Below are positions 1 to 15,800 of a stretch of 64,000 nt of DNA, one piece after another. Each line of letters opens with the position of its first letter. Positions within the stretch are counted from its first letter, which is position 1. A model generated the notes under the pieces. That model saw nothing but the letters and a program-made list of their open reading frames with translations. It did not search any database and was not told the origin of the DNA. The position numbers were made by a program, and so were the translations under genes. Source of the stretch: Strigops habroptila. Lineage: Eukaryota > Chordata > Aves > Psittaciformes > Psittacidae. The stretch lies in NCBI RefSeq assembly GCF_004027225.2, contig NC_044279.2:53547219-53611218 (forward strand), written 5' to 3'.

Positions 1-3000
1 TAGTTCCAAATATCAATACATATCTGTTACTTTATAGTGAAAAAGAGTCTGATTATATTTGGCAAAAAAAGAGTTAATGCCTATGATGAATCCTTTGTGC
101 TGGGAAGCTCTTGGATTGTGCCATTATCACTGTCGGCCCAGGTGGAAAACTTCAGGTACTGTTTCTGTTTATAAGAATCATTAAAAAGATCATTCTCCTC
201 TTTTGTGACATTTATATCTCTTTTACTGAAAGGTCTGCAAAGACACCCATGTTCTCACAGAAAATGGGCAACTGCCTTTTTGTTTTCCAGGAAGAAGTTT
301 GAGAAGACAGATGAAAAGACTACTAAATAACATGAAGTGCTGGTCTGGTACTGGCCATAGACTCCTCACTAACAGTAACAGTCTCTTGATCCCTCCTTGC
401 AGAGCACATGGAACAGTCGGTCACTGGTTTCCAGGTAAGACTTGAGTATTTCCTTCTTGCAAATGATTGTGATTTAAAACTTTAGCATTGAACTATATGT
501 ATGCATTTCCCATAGGAAAGTCGAAGTGAAATTATGGGGAAGCTGGCAGAAGGCTGAGATTTGACAGAACTTTCCAGTTTTAAAATGAAATTGCCTAAAG
601 CAACCATTTATTTAGTTATTTCAATCTCTTTATATTTCATTAAATGAAAAGTTTCCCTGCAGCTATTTCTGCTCTTACAGTTTATTCAGAAACAGAGAAG
701 GGAGAAAGAATGACAAGTAATGAAAAGGAAAAAGGCTGCTTGGTTGAAGCACGCAGCAGAAGAGAATAAAAACATGAAGGTACTAAGACTAGCAGCGTCT
801 AGTGGCAAACAGTGGCAAACAAAGAAAAAGAGATTTTAAATATACATTGAAAACAGATAGATCTGTACACAACAGGACTGGTTACCCAAGCCTGGTTTTG
901 AAAAGACATAATTAAATACTGTGCAGAGTAAGTACTCTCACTTTACTGTGTTTGGTGACTGCCTCAGTGTAAGTAACAGGTACTTGAGAATTTGTTACTT
1001 TATTCAAAACGTGCCAAAGAAAAACTTATTGAATGTTCTGAAAGATGCTTAGATGCTCAGGCATGTTAACATCCAGTCTCACACTTCATCCTAATGTCTG
1101 GGCAGAACCCCACTGAAATCAAAGAAATTGTATGGTATTTCAGGTCCAGGTAACTGAAGTAGGTCACAGGGCTAGCCCTTTATTATTACTTGTTTTCCTG
1201 AAAATGAAGAAGTGAACACATTTGTCAGCTACACACTTTGCAAGGCATTAAATATACAAAAACAGAGGAACCGAGACAGCGTAATCCTTATGGAACTACA
1301 AATACATATACCATTAAAGCTCATGCACGCAGTATAAATACTGTTTTGTATCAGTTTAATCTCCTTGTTAAATGCTTCCCTCAGTTACTGAGAATCTTCT
1401 ATAGTTCTGTTCTTGGAGATATGGGAAGAGTAGGAGTGACAAAATCAATCAGGAACCAAGATTTTTGCATGCAAGTCATACAGAATAAAATAAATACATC
1501 CAAAATTCCTACTAAATGCTGTCAGTAATGCCAAAATACAGGCCTATCTTTCAAAATTCTGAGTGTGTCCCATATCAGTTGACGCCTCAGAATATTTGGA
1601 AAGCTGAAACAGAGGTTTTAGAAAAATACATTGTCAGTAGTGCTTTTGGCAATGGTAGATAAATGTCTGAAAACATCCCTGTGCAGGCCCACTGAATGCA
1701 AACTATTAGGTGTATTGAAACATATTTAAGGTTGTAAGTCATGATTTTCACAGAGATGAAAATAAAAACAGAGCACATCAAACTACCAAAACTAAATAAA
1801 ACAACGCAAGTACCAAGGGCTGGTTTTCAGGACAGAGGCTTAAAGAATTGCCCACTTATGCTCTTCGTTACAATTTAATTCATGCATTCCCCACAACACA
1901 CATGCAGTCTGCATAAAAACAGTTATTTGGAATCCTCCTAATTATAGCCAGTAGTTTCACTGAATAAATTGATCTTGCTATTGGATCAACAGGAGTTAAC
2001 CTGCTCTGAGCTTTATTACCTTCTAAGGAGCTATGTAAGGAACAAAAATTGTATACATGTTGGCTCATTTCCAAACTGGGGGCCTTGTTTAGCAAAACAA
2101 ACACCAGCTATAACGACTAAAGAATTAAAATGAGTTTGAGGCTCCCCCTCTCCATGTAACTGATCTATACTTCATGTAGAACTGGGAAAATTCCTTGATT
2201 CTAATCTTAAAGGAAAATAATGCAGTCTAAATCATTTTTTATATATTCAACACTCAGTTTTTTTGTAGACAACTATATTTCTACCTAATTCTCTCAACCT
2301 CATTATAGAATCCATTGAATTTAAATCAACTCATGCACTGTAATATTTTAAAGCCTTTCTGTATGAAACGCATACAGAAGTGGGAATCAGGGATAAGTCT
2401 GGATCCTCTTAAGAAACAAAACACTGTGGAGTTTCAGGTTGCAGACCAGGTGCTACAAAAATTCCTCCCTATATGCCAACTGTATTATCTTTCTTTCACA
2501 GGCCTTTTCCAAGCTTAAACATAAGTAGAAACATCCATACAGACTGCTCAATATTCTTATCTTTCAATATTCAAACTTATTAGAGGCAGGACTTCGATTA
2601 CCCATCTGGTCTAGAGATTAATATATATTATAGCCTTCTGCAGTCATACTCATCTATTCCCAGATCTTTGCAAATAAAATTGTATTATTCTTGCAACCAA
2701 AACAGAGTAGGGAAAGGGAACAAATTTCCACCTCTGACTGGCCAACAGAATTAGATAGTTCAGTTTGCTAGTGAAGAAGGAAACTGTATTTGCGGCCACC
2801 AGCTAATTCAGAAGAAGTTAAGACACTAAACTGAGCTGTGTCTTCTGTGTTGAGTGTAATAGTGTGCCTGAACAAAGTGGCAGACCTTCCTGCTCTCGAG
2901 TGTACTGCATACTTTCAGAGATGAGGTGAAACAATATGCTGAGCATACCATTATTCACCGATGGTAAGGCTGTCTGCCTAGTTTGCTCTTAGAAGGACCA

Positions 3001-3333
3001 GAGACACAAACTGGAGACCAAAGAAACAAATTCTCTGAAGAACTAAACACAACCTGTGCCTTTTGTCTCTCAAAAACTGTCTCCAAATAATTTAGAGAAC
3101 AACAATAGTAACTGTTACAATTGTGTGTAGCTCATGAAATGGCTGTTTCCTTCTAGCAGCTGCCTGAACAGCACCATGGGAATTGTTTGGAAGAAACATC
3201 CCTTGGCTTATGTCCCTGGCAGAATTTGCAGTAACCTCATCGCTCAAGAGATTGTCTCTTAAGAGGCTGGTCCAAACTTTAGTGCATCCATAGAGGAGAA
3301 AGAGCACTGAATAAGCCTCATTACATTGAAGAA
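1..3333. other. Upstream flank of MANSC4, no recognised gene
   Basis: AT-rich single-copy-looking DNA with no CpG island and no exon that I can assign. It must contain the promoter and any 5' untranslated sequence of MANSC4. A few splice-like motifs occur in the first 450 bases: a CAG/GTACTG donor near 155, a pyrimidine-rich acceptor ending at 290, and an acceptor-donor pair bounding 403-434. They do not form a convincing coding chain. In human the next gene on this side is KLHL42, divergent from MANSC4; nothing resembling its kelch or BTB exons is seen here. Confidence 0.5.
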
Positions 3334-6360
<3,027 letters not shown>

Positions 6361-7537
6361 AATACGGTCACTATCCTTGTTTTGGAACAAATCTTTTGAA
6401 AAGTGAATCATATATACCAACTTATCTCTTTTACAGAACCAAAGGTAATTTTCACTGATGGTTTCTGAATCTTTCAGTTGCAATTTATTTCTCAACAGAT
6501 GAAACACAATTCCCCTGTCTCCTTAGGTAAGTACACATTCATAGCTCCACTGCATGCTCAGAGGTGTTTGAGCACATTTTGGTTCATCATCTGGCCCAGA
6601 CTAATGCCTAACAAACAGTATACACTTTCCCTAACTTAAAAGGGCAAATTCACAGGAGCTGTATGTATTCTTTCCCCTGACTTTGAACTAACCTGAGAAA
6701 ACTAAATACGAGTGTAATCAGCAAAACAGATCTCATTGTTTCTGTAAAAACTGTCAATTTTTCTCCAAGCTCTAGATTTCCCTTTTTTCCCATTATCCCT
6801 AGTATTGAGGCAAAACAATTTAGCCATCACTCTTTACTTCTTCAAAGATAAGCACCAAAAAGAACCCCAGTCCCCAAAACTACTGAATTCCATTCACTCA
6901 TACCCAAACATCTGATCATTCAATCTTTACGCTTTACTTTTACCCCACTTCTCACTTTACTCTTCTGATAACAATCACTTTAAATGTTTTTCAAGCCCAC
7001 CCCAGAAACCTGCTTTTTTGAAGTTACTTACTCTGCAATGCATTGACAAACCCATTCTAAGGTTAAGGAAAACACAAATGCAGCTAACATTTCTTCATGC
7101 CTTGCAATTAGCATCAATCTGTCTTGTTCCCCTTGACTTGCCTTTTCTTGCCTACTCATAATTTATATCATTAGCCTTTTAAAGTAGGGATAGTCATTTA
7201 ATGTACGTTGCACAAGAATACACAGAGTGTTTTGGAAGCTCTATAAGTTAGCTTTATAATACCCCCACCCCCTTTTTTTGTTTCCTCATCCTGTATCCTC
7301 TATTCATAAAACTGCTCCTCCTGAATATAAATCAAGCAACTAGATCAACAAATAGCAAGGTATTTCCTTGCCTTACCTTACTCAGGAAGTTTGCTTAGTA
7401 AAGCAAACATTTTCAACAGTAACCAGGATTATTCTTCCTCTTTTAAACTTGTTGATGTCTCAGAGTTTCTCACTTTCTTCACTTGCTTTTAGAAGTTTCC
7501 ATTTCCGAGATGAGTGTAAATGTTATTAAAGGGAAAC

Positions 7538-7543
7538 AATAAA
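7538..7543 (+). terminator. Candidate MANSC4 polyadenylation signal (AATAAA)
   Basis: AATAAA lies about 1.2 kb beyond the MANSC4 stop, preceded closely by ATTAAA. It is a plausible 3' end but not proven; other AT-rich hexamers occur downstream. Confidence 0.3.
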
Positions 7544-10500
7544 ATATAAAACTGATTGTCATATCTGTTTGGCAGAAAATGATTTTAAAACTAGTAAGGT
7601 TCATGCAGTGTTTAAAGACTACAGTGATGAGGTTGTAAGGCCACATGAATACCTACTTACAGTTGAGCAGGTTGGTTTCAGAGGAAAAGAACTGTCTAAA
7701 ATTACATATTAGCCCACATTGATAAGCAGTGTAGCTTAGAAAACTCAAGTTTAAAAAACCCCTTGTTCATAGTTTTTGATTGACCACGTATGCTAATTTA
7801 TATGTAAGAGAAGAGGGAGTGACACAGGATAAGAACATTTGAAGAGCATGGGGTTATTTAATCAGTTGAAATAACACAAAAGAAATTCCTTCTATTTTAG
7901 CTAGAAAAATTAGAATTAGGTATGATTTGTTTTTAAGGGCAGTTCTATGCTTATATGTAAAGTGATGCAAACTCTAGAGTTGTACCCACTGCATGATGTA
8001 CTTGAAATTTGAACAAGCTGACTTTTATCATCTGGTTGTACTTTCTTAATCATGTGCTTTCATCATGTGGCTGAATCTAGTACATAGTTTAACTTAAAAA
8101 CGTCAACGAAGAATGATGAGACCCCAAGGGCTCTTCTGAGTGAGTTAGTTGACAGGTATTCTTTTCCAGATTTTTAACACCAAAAGGAAAGGAACTAGGA
8201 GAAAGGAACCAAGGTACTCTATATTGTATCAAAGAATTAATGTGGTGATACGTAAATAAAGAATGTATGTCTCGTGATGTGTTCATCATCTTAGAGTAAC
8301 CTTTATGGATCTGACCCTGAAATGGCTAGCAAAGAAATCCTTTCACTAGATGAAATATACTCCAACATGCCAAAACCAAATGTTTTAATGGGAAGAAGTC
8401 ATAGGTAATATACTATTTGCTTTCAAACAGGTGTTTTTTTTCATCTGCTTTTACTCTCAAAAGTAACTTCTATCTGATCATTCATCAGTTGTGTGATCTA
8501 CAGCAACTCAAGAGACATCCCTGGTGTCCATGGTTTCTTCATCTCAATTAGTGACTGTACAGTGTACTTAATAGCACTTTGATGCTGTTTGATACTTGCC
8601 CGCAGTATTATGTTCTGAATCATATAATGGAACTAGAGCCTCAATACTCACCAGAAAAAGGAAATGAGACTGAAGTGAAAATTTGTATGTGTCCTATGCA
8701 CAGATGATTCTGGGGCAGGATGAAATTACTAAATCTGAGATCATGTTCTGGAGAGTCTTCTTGGTTTGTTGATTTATAGAGAAAAAAATAGGCAGGAAAA
8801 GGGTTATGTAAAGCACAGTAGCAGGACTATTTTATTACAGACCAAGAGAGTCACACAAAAATAAATACATACATTTTAAATATGAGGGAAAAGAAGAAAT
8901 AGGTTTGTCCAGACAGCACATCCCTTGTTAAACAACTATCTTTTATCCCTTGTGCTTGTAGCAATGCTACAATGCCTTGAAAACAGGGCAAAAAGTGTCA
9001 ACTCCAGTTAGGACGATCATAAGATTATCTGGAGGGGTTTACCAACTCTTCACATGCAGCCTGTCACGTTCAGATCCTAGGGCTTGGTGAAGTACAAGTA
9101 GTTGTAACACGTACTCTCCTTGTCAAGGACTGAATTAATGTCGCTGTATAGGCCGCCTTATCTAATCTGGCACTATGCTTAGTGTCCAAAAGCCCATCTT
9201 CAAAGGGCAAAAGTGTGACAGAACATGGAAAAACCTCAAGAAACTATTTAGCAACGCTTAGACTCAGAATTTTGAACATTTCAATTCACAACTCCTAGCA
9301 CAGTTTACTAAAGACATCTTATGCCAGTGATTACAATAGCTTCTAAATGCAAAAAATTAGCCAGAATGCTGACAAAGCAAGTTCTTTTCCAGTTTGACCA
9401 AGCACAAGATCTCTAGCTTGCTTGAAATGTTTATAAGGGAAGCTGGCCTGCTTCTTGATTTGTCATCTATCTACATTTCTATTTAATAGTAAGGTTAGCA
9501 CTTTCACGTGCCAAGAATGTACATACACGCAGGAATGTAGAGGGATACACACCTTAGAGTCATGCATTTACATTATAATGTACATGAAGTAAATCCTTAG
9601 TGAGCATTACTAAGGATGTACTTCTTACTGTGCTGTACATCTGCTTAGCCTGAAAATATTACTCCTTAACTCAACCATTTTTAAACTTGAGTGCACATTT
9701 CCAGTAAGATGGTCTGCAAGAATACACAGGAAAATAAAAATGTGTATAGTTCATAAAAACACATGGTATATTATGCATCATTACAGTTGGGAAGACTCCA
9801 ACTGGAGTTAAGATCCCAGTGTTCTAGATATTCTACATAATTACAGAGAAATACTGTCACCCTCAAACACAGTTTAAAGGCAGAAGCAGAAAACCAGAAA
9901 GAGAAACATCCAACATAAGAGCTCAAAATACAAAATACCTTTGATCCAGTCCAGTGCATTACACAAGTTCTGTACTGTAGCACATAAACCATTAGTAAAA
10001 ATCAGAAGTGTAACTCTGAATTTTATACTGTTTTTGATTCTAGCAGCTGGATTGGGCGCTTGTAGAGTTATAAATGTTTATAATTTTGCTTGCATGTTTC
10101 TTAGCAAGGACAACAAGACAACATTGAAAACCAAGGTTGGAGGTCACTCTTGCATATTTCTAAGGCCAGCTGACTAAGTGTTCTACAGCCATAGGGTCGT
10201 GAAGCCAGATACTATGGGAAAACTGGTATCTTTGACAATTAATTTCTGATGATAACTGTTGGATATGGTTAGGGAACACAGTGAATTAGTCCCAACATTG
10301 TTCTTAGCCAGTAGGTGTCATCTGTTGTTGGTAGAGATATTACAAGTGTCAGACACTCAGGAGATAGCCACCTTTTATCCTGTCTGTATTTCCTGAAACA
10401 TTTATAGAACATACACAAGCTAGGCTTGAACACTTCAGAGGGAACTCTTGGTTGTGTATTTTAGGTTTTCCATGAATTAGCTATGAAGCTAATGAAATGA

Positions 10501-12311
10501 TAATACAATCACATGAAAAAATATTTTCCCTTGCTGTGCTATTCTTTCTACCAGCCACTATTAGTAAAGTCAAATTGTTACTTTAACTACAACTTTCATA
10601 CAGCATTCTCCTTAGGTCCACATAAAGTGTATGAAAAGCAAAGGAAAACTGAGTTGTGCTCTACTGCAGAGAAGACTTTATCAGGTGCTTGTATGTGCCG
10701 AGTACATTAAGGACAACTCTACGGAGAAAAGCAAGCTTATGGGGTTTTGGGTTACTTAAAACATGACAGTCTGGTACAAGACATGCCACTGCAAAATAGA
10801 AGTTAGTTACATATGCTTGCTAATATGCCAGTCCTTATGCAAGCACTGACAAAGCTAAGTAAGGAAACAAATTTCTCATGTGTACAGTACTAGAACCAAA
10901 CTGCCTTTGGAATAAAGCCAGGCACAACTTCACCATCCATACCAGTCCTTGAGTCAAACTGCAGCTATTTCCTCAGTAATTTTGTTTTCATGGCTGTTAA
11001 AAAAAAGATTAGGAATTGCACATGTATTATTTCAAACAAGAATTTTAAATATTACCCTCATAATCCCTTAATAAAGGAACAAGCTGATAACAGCTAAAAC
11101 TCTCCCCGTATTAAGCTTCTGCTTAAAGTTCACATTAATACAGCTCTAGAAGGAAGGACCATGAAGTAACCCAGTTGGTAAGTGTGAAGTTGGGGTTACA
11201 GGATAACCATTTTCAGTCTTAGCTACAGCTCATGCAAATTCTCATAAGGAGTAAAAAGTTGCATTAACTCAGTCTCCTGCCATATGAAAACAATCTCTGC
11301 CTAAGAATACTTCCAAAATGGACAATGTTTTGGAAATGGGAATAAATACCCTCTTTGGTGGCATGTAAACACAAAACAATGAGAAACTCTAGCAGTAAGT
11401 TGAGCAACACAGAACACTGCAGAAATCAATTCCCTTCAGTTTTCAATGTACTTATTCTTAACACTTTTTCCTCTCAAAGAGTTGCTGGCAAGGCCCCATA
11501 CACTTTCTTTTATAGGTAAGCAGAATCTTCAAGTCTGATGAATAAAACCTCCCTCTGCCCCTTCCAGAAAATGAGGATTTTCTCTCTAAGCTGAAATCCT
11601 AGTAAGCCAGGAAGGTACAATAAAAGCAAGAGTAGAGTTACTTATGTCTGCTTCACAGCAGTAAGCTGGGTGCTACAAATGTGTTTTTCCTTGAAGAGCC
11701 TAGGTACATTCAAGAGACAACTCATCAGGCCTCAGGGTACCAAGACTTAGTCCATTCCATATTTAAGATATATATACTTGTCTCACTAATCAACAGCTCT
11801 CAGTTTCAGCAACACTCATCAGTCTTCCTTTCCTATGTACTCTGGCATCCTGATAATAACTGCTAGTTCACCTTCCCACTACCATCCCATTTACTACCTT
11901 ATTTTTTTCCATCATTTTAGAGACCGGTATTTTTACTTAGGGTATTTCTTGGCGTTTATGATGACAGCTGAGAGAACCTCACACTGTTCAGCGTGCTTCA
12001 ACACCTCTCCAAGAGTTAAGCTACTTAGGCAATAGTATCTTCATCTTACAGGTAGGGAGTACAGACAGAGAAAAATGACTGACATTTGAAAAGCATTTAG
12101 AAAATTTAGAGTTCTTAACTTTCAGACTCTTAATTAATGAACTAGGAGCCTAAGTAATTTCATTGTTTTTGACATGTTGCTCTAAGTTATATGCCAAAAG
12201 TAGTTGTGTGAGAAGTCAGAATGTGATTAAGCTGAGGTCTGAGCCAGGATCTCCCAAACTAAGAAAGCACAGAATAGAATGTTTAAGTCACCAATATGAC
12301 TCAAAACATAC

Positions 12312-12317
12312 TTTATT
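12312..12317 (-). terminator. Candidate MRPS35 polyadenylation signal (AATAAA on minus)
   Basis: TTTATT on the plus strand reads AATAAA on the MRPS35 strand, about 210 nt past the stop codon. An ATTAAA variant at 12484-12489 lies closer to the stop. Confidence 0.4.
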
Positions 12318-12527
12318 CAAAGAACAAGATTCATGGACAAGAAAATTTCATGTTTACAAGAAAGTCCAGTGGTAATGAAAAATCTGATTACTATTGAAAT
12401 TAATTCTTCATAAAGTTTCATATTTTTGATTAAGGTTCTGGATAAATATATAACCATATCATACAGGAATATTAACCTAGTAGTTTAATATTTCCGTAAC
12501 AATCAAGTATACCTGCAGAGTCCACTC

Positions 12528-12806
12528 TCATGGTAATGCTTGTATATTCAATAGTTTCTTCACAGATTCCTTATACTGAGACATATTATTTTCTGTTTCA
12601 CCTTCATTTTTAAGTGCAATTACAGAGTTTCTGTAATTTTTAACCACTTCAGATGCAAGAAGCTCTTCCTTAGATACATTACTGACATTCTCTGAGGCTT
12701 TTATTCGAAGTAGGGTATCCAAGGCATTTTTCTGAGAGCGGCTATTTTCCCAAGTATACTCTTCCATGTCTTCCTCAGCCTTCTCACTCTCCCACATCTC
12801 AGTTTT
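12528..12806 (-). CDS. MRPS35: MRPS35 coding exon 8 (last)
   Basis: The acceptor TTTCTTTCAG precedes codons for [20 protein letters not shown]. The exon is Glu/Lys-rich, ends [17 protein letters not shown], and stops at 12528-12530 (TGA on the minus strand). The human protein ends at LLNVT, so this copy is slightly longer. Confidence 0.92.
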   Translation of the reverse strand, partial: KTEMWESEKAEEDMEEYTWENSRSQKNALDTLLRIKASENVSNVSKEELLASEVVKNYRNSVIALKNEGETENNMSQYKESVKKLLNIQALP

Positions 12807-15800
12807 CTGAAAGAAAATATACATTGTCTTAAAAACTAGTCAAGACTGAAACAAAGCTACAATAATTGGAGGAAACTTATCTCTGTACCAATTCACTTTA
12901 AAAATTACATTCGTTGTGGAAGATATTTCCCCTCCTCTGAAGTACCGGGCTTGTAACTCAAGCCTCAAACAAAGTTCAAAAGGTGCCTGTATGCCATACA
13001 TCTTCTGTGTACAGAATGAGTTTCTTTCCTCCCACTTACCAAGCTCTTTATGTATCTGGCAAACATATCTTCTAGCTGAGTCAGAATAGGAAAAAAAGCT
13101 TATAGACTAGACATAATGAATAATGACAAATCTTGTAAAAGTAATAATTTTAAATGACCCTAAATGCTCAAGCTTTGGAAGTAGCCACCTAGCTATTATG
13201 TCCCTAGCATATTATTTTGATACGTTTACATTGGCTATAAGATGCGAGTCAAGACAGCTCATACCAAGTAACCGATGATGAGGGACAGCAATCCTTCATC
13301 ATTTGGGAAATATTTTAATTGTGACTCATAAGGAAAAGCACCACCAATCAATCTATTTCCTCTTCCTGCAAAACAAACTGCTCCTCAAAAGAATCTCTAT
13401 CTGCAAGGTGCTAATTTTTAGCTAATTAGTAATAGTAGACAGGATACTGGGGTTATTTAATCTAGATAAAAGAAGGCTCAGGGGGACCTTATCACTCTTT
13501 ACAACTACCTGAAAGGAGGATGGAGCGAGGTGGGGGTCGGTCTCTCCTCCCAGGTAACCAGTGATAGGACAAAAGGTAACGGCCTCAAGCTGCACCAGGG
13601 TGGTTTAGATTGGATATTAGGAACAATTTCTTCACCGAGAGGGTGCTCAGGCATTGGAACAGGCTGCCCAGGGCAGTGGTGGAGTCACCGTCCCTGGAAG
13701 TGCCCACAAACAGTGCAGACAAGGCTCTTAGTGATATGATTTAGTGGTGGCCTTGGCAGTGCTGGGGTGATGGTTGGACTTGATGATCTTAAAGGTCTTT
13801 TCCAACTGAGTTGATTCTTTGAGAAGTTAAACACAGAAGACATCAACCCAGTGCCTGTAAATACGTGGCTTCTGCAGTTGCTCTTTATAAATTTTATCTC
13901 TGAAAGTTTCTCCAATTCAGCAGGCCTTCCTCTAGCTTCACAGTCTGCTTAAGAGATATTTCAAATGTTATAAGCTACTACTTTTGTATATTTAATTTTT
14001 ATTGTACTTTAGCAAATAGATATGCTTTGTAGATATATCTGTATTTTTATATATTGTAGACTGTATACTTATTTACATATTTATAATTATTCAGTACTTT
14101 AATGATATAAACAGAGGATCCTTATTTCAACTATATAAGAATCACAATTTGAAATATTGTTGGTGCTCAAGTTTTTCTTACAGTTGTTGTAGAAATCGTA
14201 TCTAAATAAAAATTATATTTATCTGGGAGTGAGTTCAAGGAAATATTATAGTAAATCATTTACACTGTATGGATAGATGGATTTTATTTTTTAAAATCCC
14301 CTGCCAGAAAGGGCTCTAAAGTAAATTTTTAGCTAGGCTATGCAGAGTCCAAATAGACCTGGCAATCACAGGAGGGTTGGGTTTCTTTTTGCTTGGGTTT
14401 TATGGGAGTGGGTTTGGGGGTTGTTTTTCATTTAAAGTACTCTGTCCACTAGTAACAAGGTTGCTGCAGTCAAACCACAATATTTAATAATCTTTAATTA
14501 AGACTTAAGGTTATTTTTTTCCCTACACATCTGTGTGCTTGGGTGTCTCTATCTGAATTTAAAAATACTTTAACAAATGCTGCATGCTGCACCTGGTAAA
14601 TGGAATCGCTTGTCTTTTAAATCTCCAAGTCCAAATGTTTAGTCAGAAACAGTGATTAACACTGCTAGAAGGCTCATATGACTGACATTAAAGCCTGGAC
14701 ACAATACAACACAGAAGTGAAAGAACCTTATTCAATTTTTAGAGGGGAAAAAAATAAAGGACAGCATGTTTTGCTGAAACAGTAGTGGAACAAGTAGGTA
14801 TAGCAAAGTATTCCTAAGTTTGAATAATACTGCAATTCAATGTGGAGATTTAGATAGTTTTAAATTAACTACATCATCCTGGTTTACATATCCCTTGTTT
14901 ATGTGCATAATGGCTATCCAAGACATTTTTTTCCTAAACTCCAAAAGGATTTTAAAGCAAAAGCTTCTCTCACAGGGATAGGGTTTCTCAAGAGTAAGGG
15001 GAATATGGGTATTGCCCCTGGTCACTCCCTGGACCAAACTCATGTTTGAAGTTCAAACAAAAGATTACTGTGAGGCTTTTAAACACCTTTATAGTAGAGA
15101 TAAAAACTAATTACAGTTATGACATTACATTTATCTCTTCAGGAAAATCCTTCTCTGCACACATTAACTTACAGGATTTTGGAGATGCATGCTGATAAAC
15201 AGATTAAGATTTCCCCTCTCTCTTTGGAGCGATACAGAGTAAGGTTTTAAAGGAGGTCAAAGAAACTCTTCAGTATTTCTTTCTTGGAATCATTCCCAGT
15301 AGAATGGTGTGTCAAAATTGATCTTAAAATAAAATCTGACTTCTGGGGAAAAGGGAGGCAGGAAGGGATTTGACAGTAGGGGGAGATTTCAAAATCCATT
15401 CCTCAGCCCTGCTACAAGAAGCCAGTATCCATTGCTGCAATGTTGGTGGCCGTGCCTCAAAATGAAAAGTTATCCTACTGTACACAGGTCCAGACATACA
15501 TCACAAACAGGAAACTGAACAGAAACCAGATATTTGCAAACTGACTGTATTGAGCAAAACTTAAATACCTTTCCAACTAGATTTATTACAAGAGAAAAAG
15601 TGAATCTGGAATTATATATTCATTTGAAAAAGTACTGTAGGTAGACGAGCACCTATGAACTGAATAGTGGAAATGTTACAACTGTTGTAGTCTTTATTTA
15701 AAGTGTTATGAAGAAAACTAATGAGACAATGTAAGAAACTTCAAAAATGAGGTCTTCGTCACTCAAAGTTTTGTTAGTCATTTTGTCCCTGCAAATTTAA

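Larger units (their letters stand above)
6361..12527. other. MANSC4 3' UTR and convergent intergenic region to MRPS35
   Basis: AT-rich sequence between two convergent genes. It should hold the 3' untranslated regions of MANSC4 (+) and MRPS35 (-). No further exon, RNA gene or recent mobile element was recognised. Open frames here are short and look like chance. Confidence 0.5.

Noticed and set aside
103-434. Three exon-like pieces bounded by splice motifs near the left edge
   Set aside because: Donors and acceptors do not chain with consistent frames, and no protein family is recognisable; at best they are untranslated exons of MANSC4.
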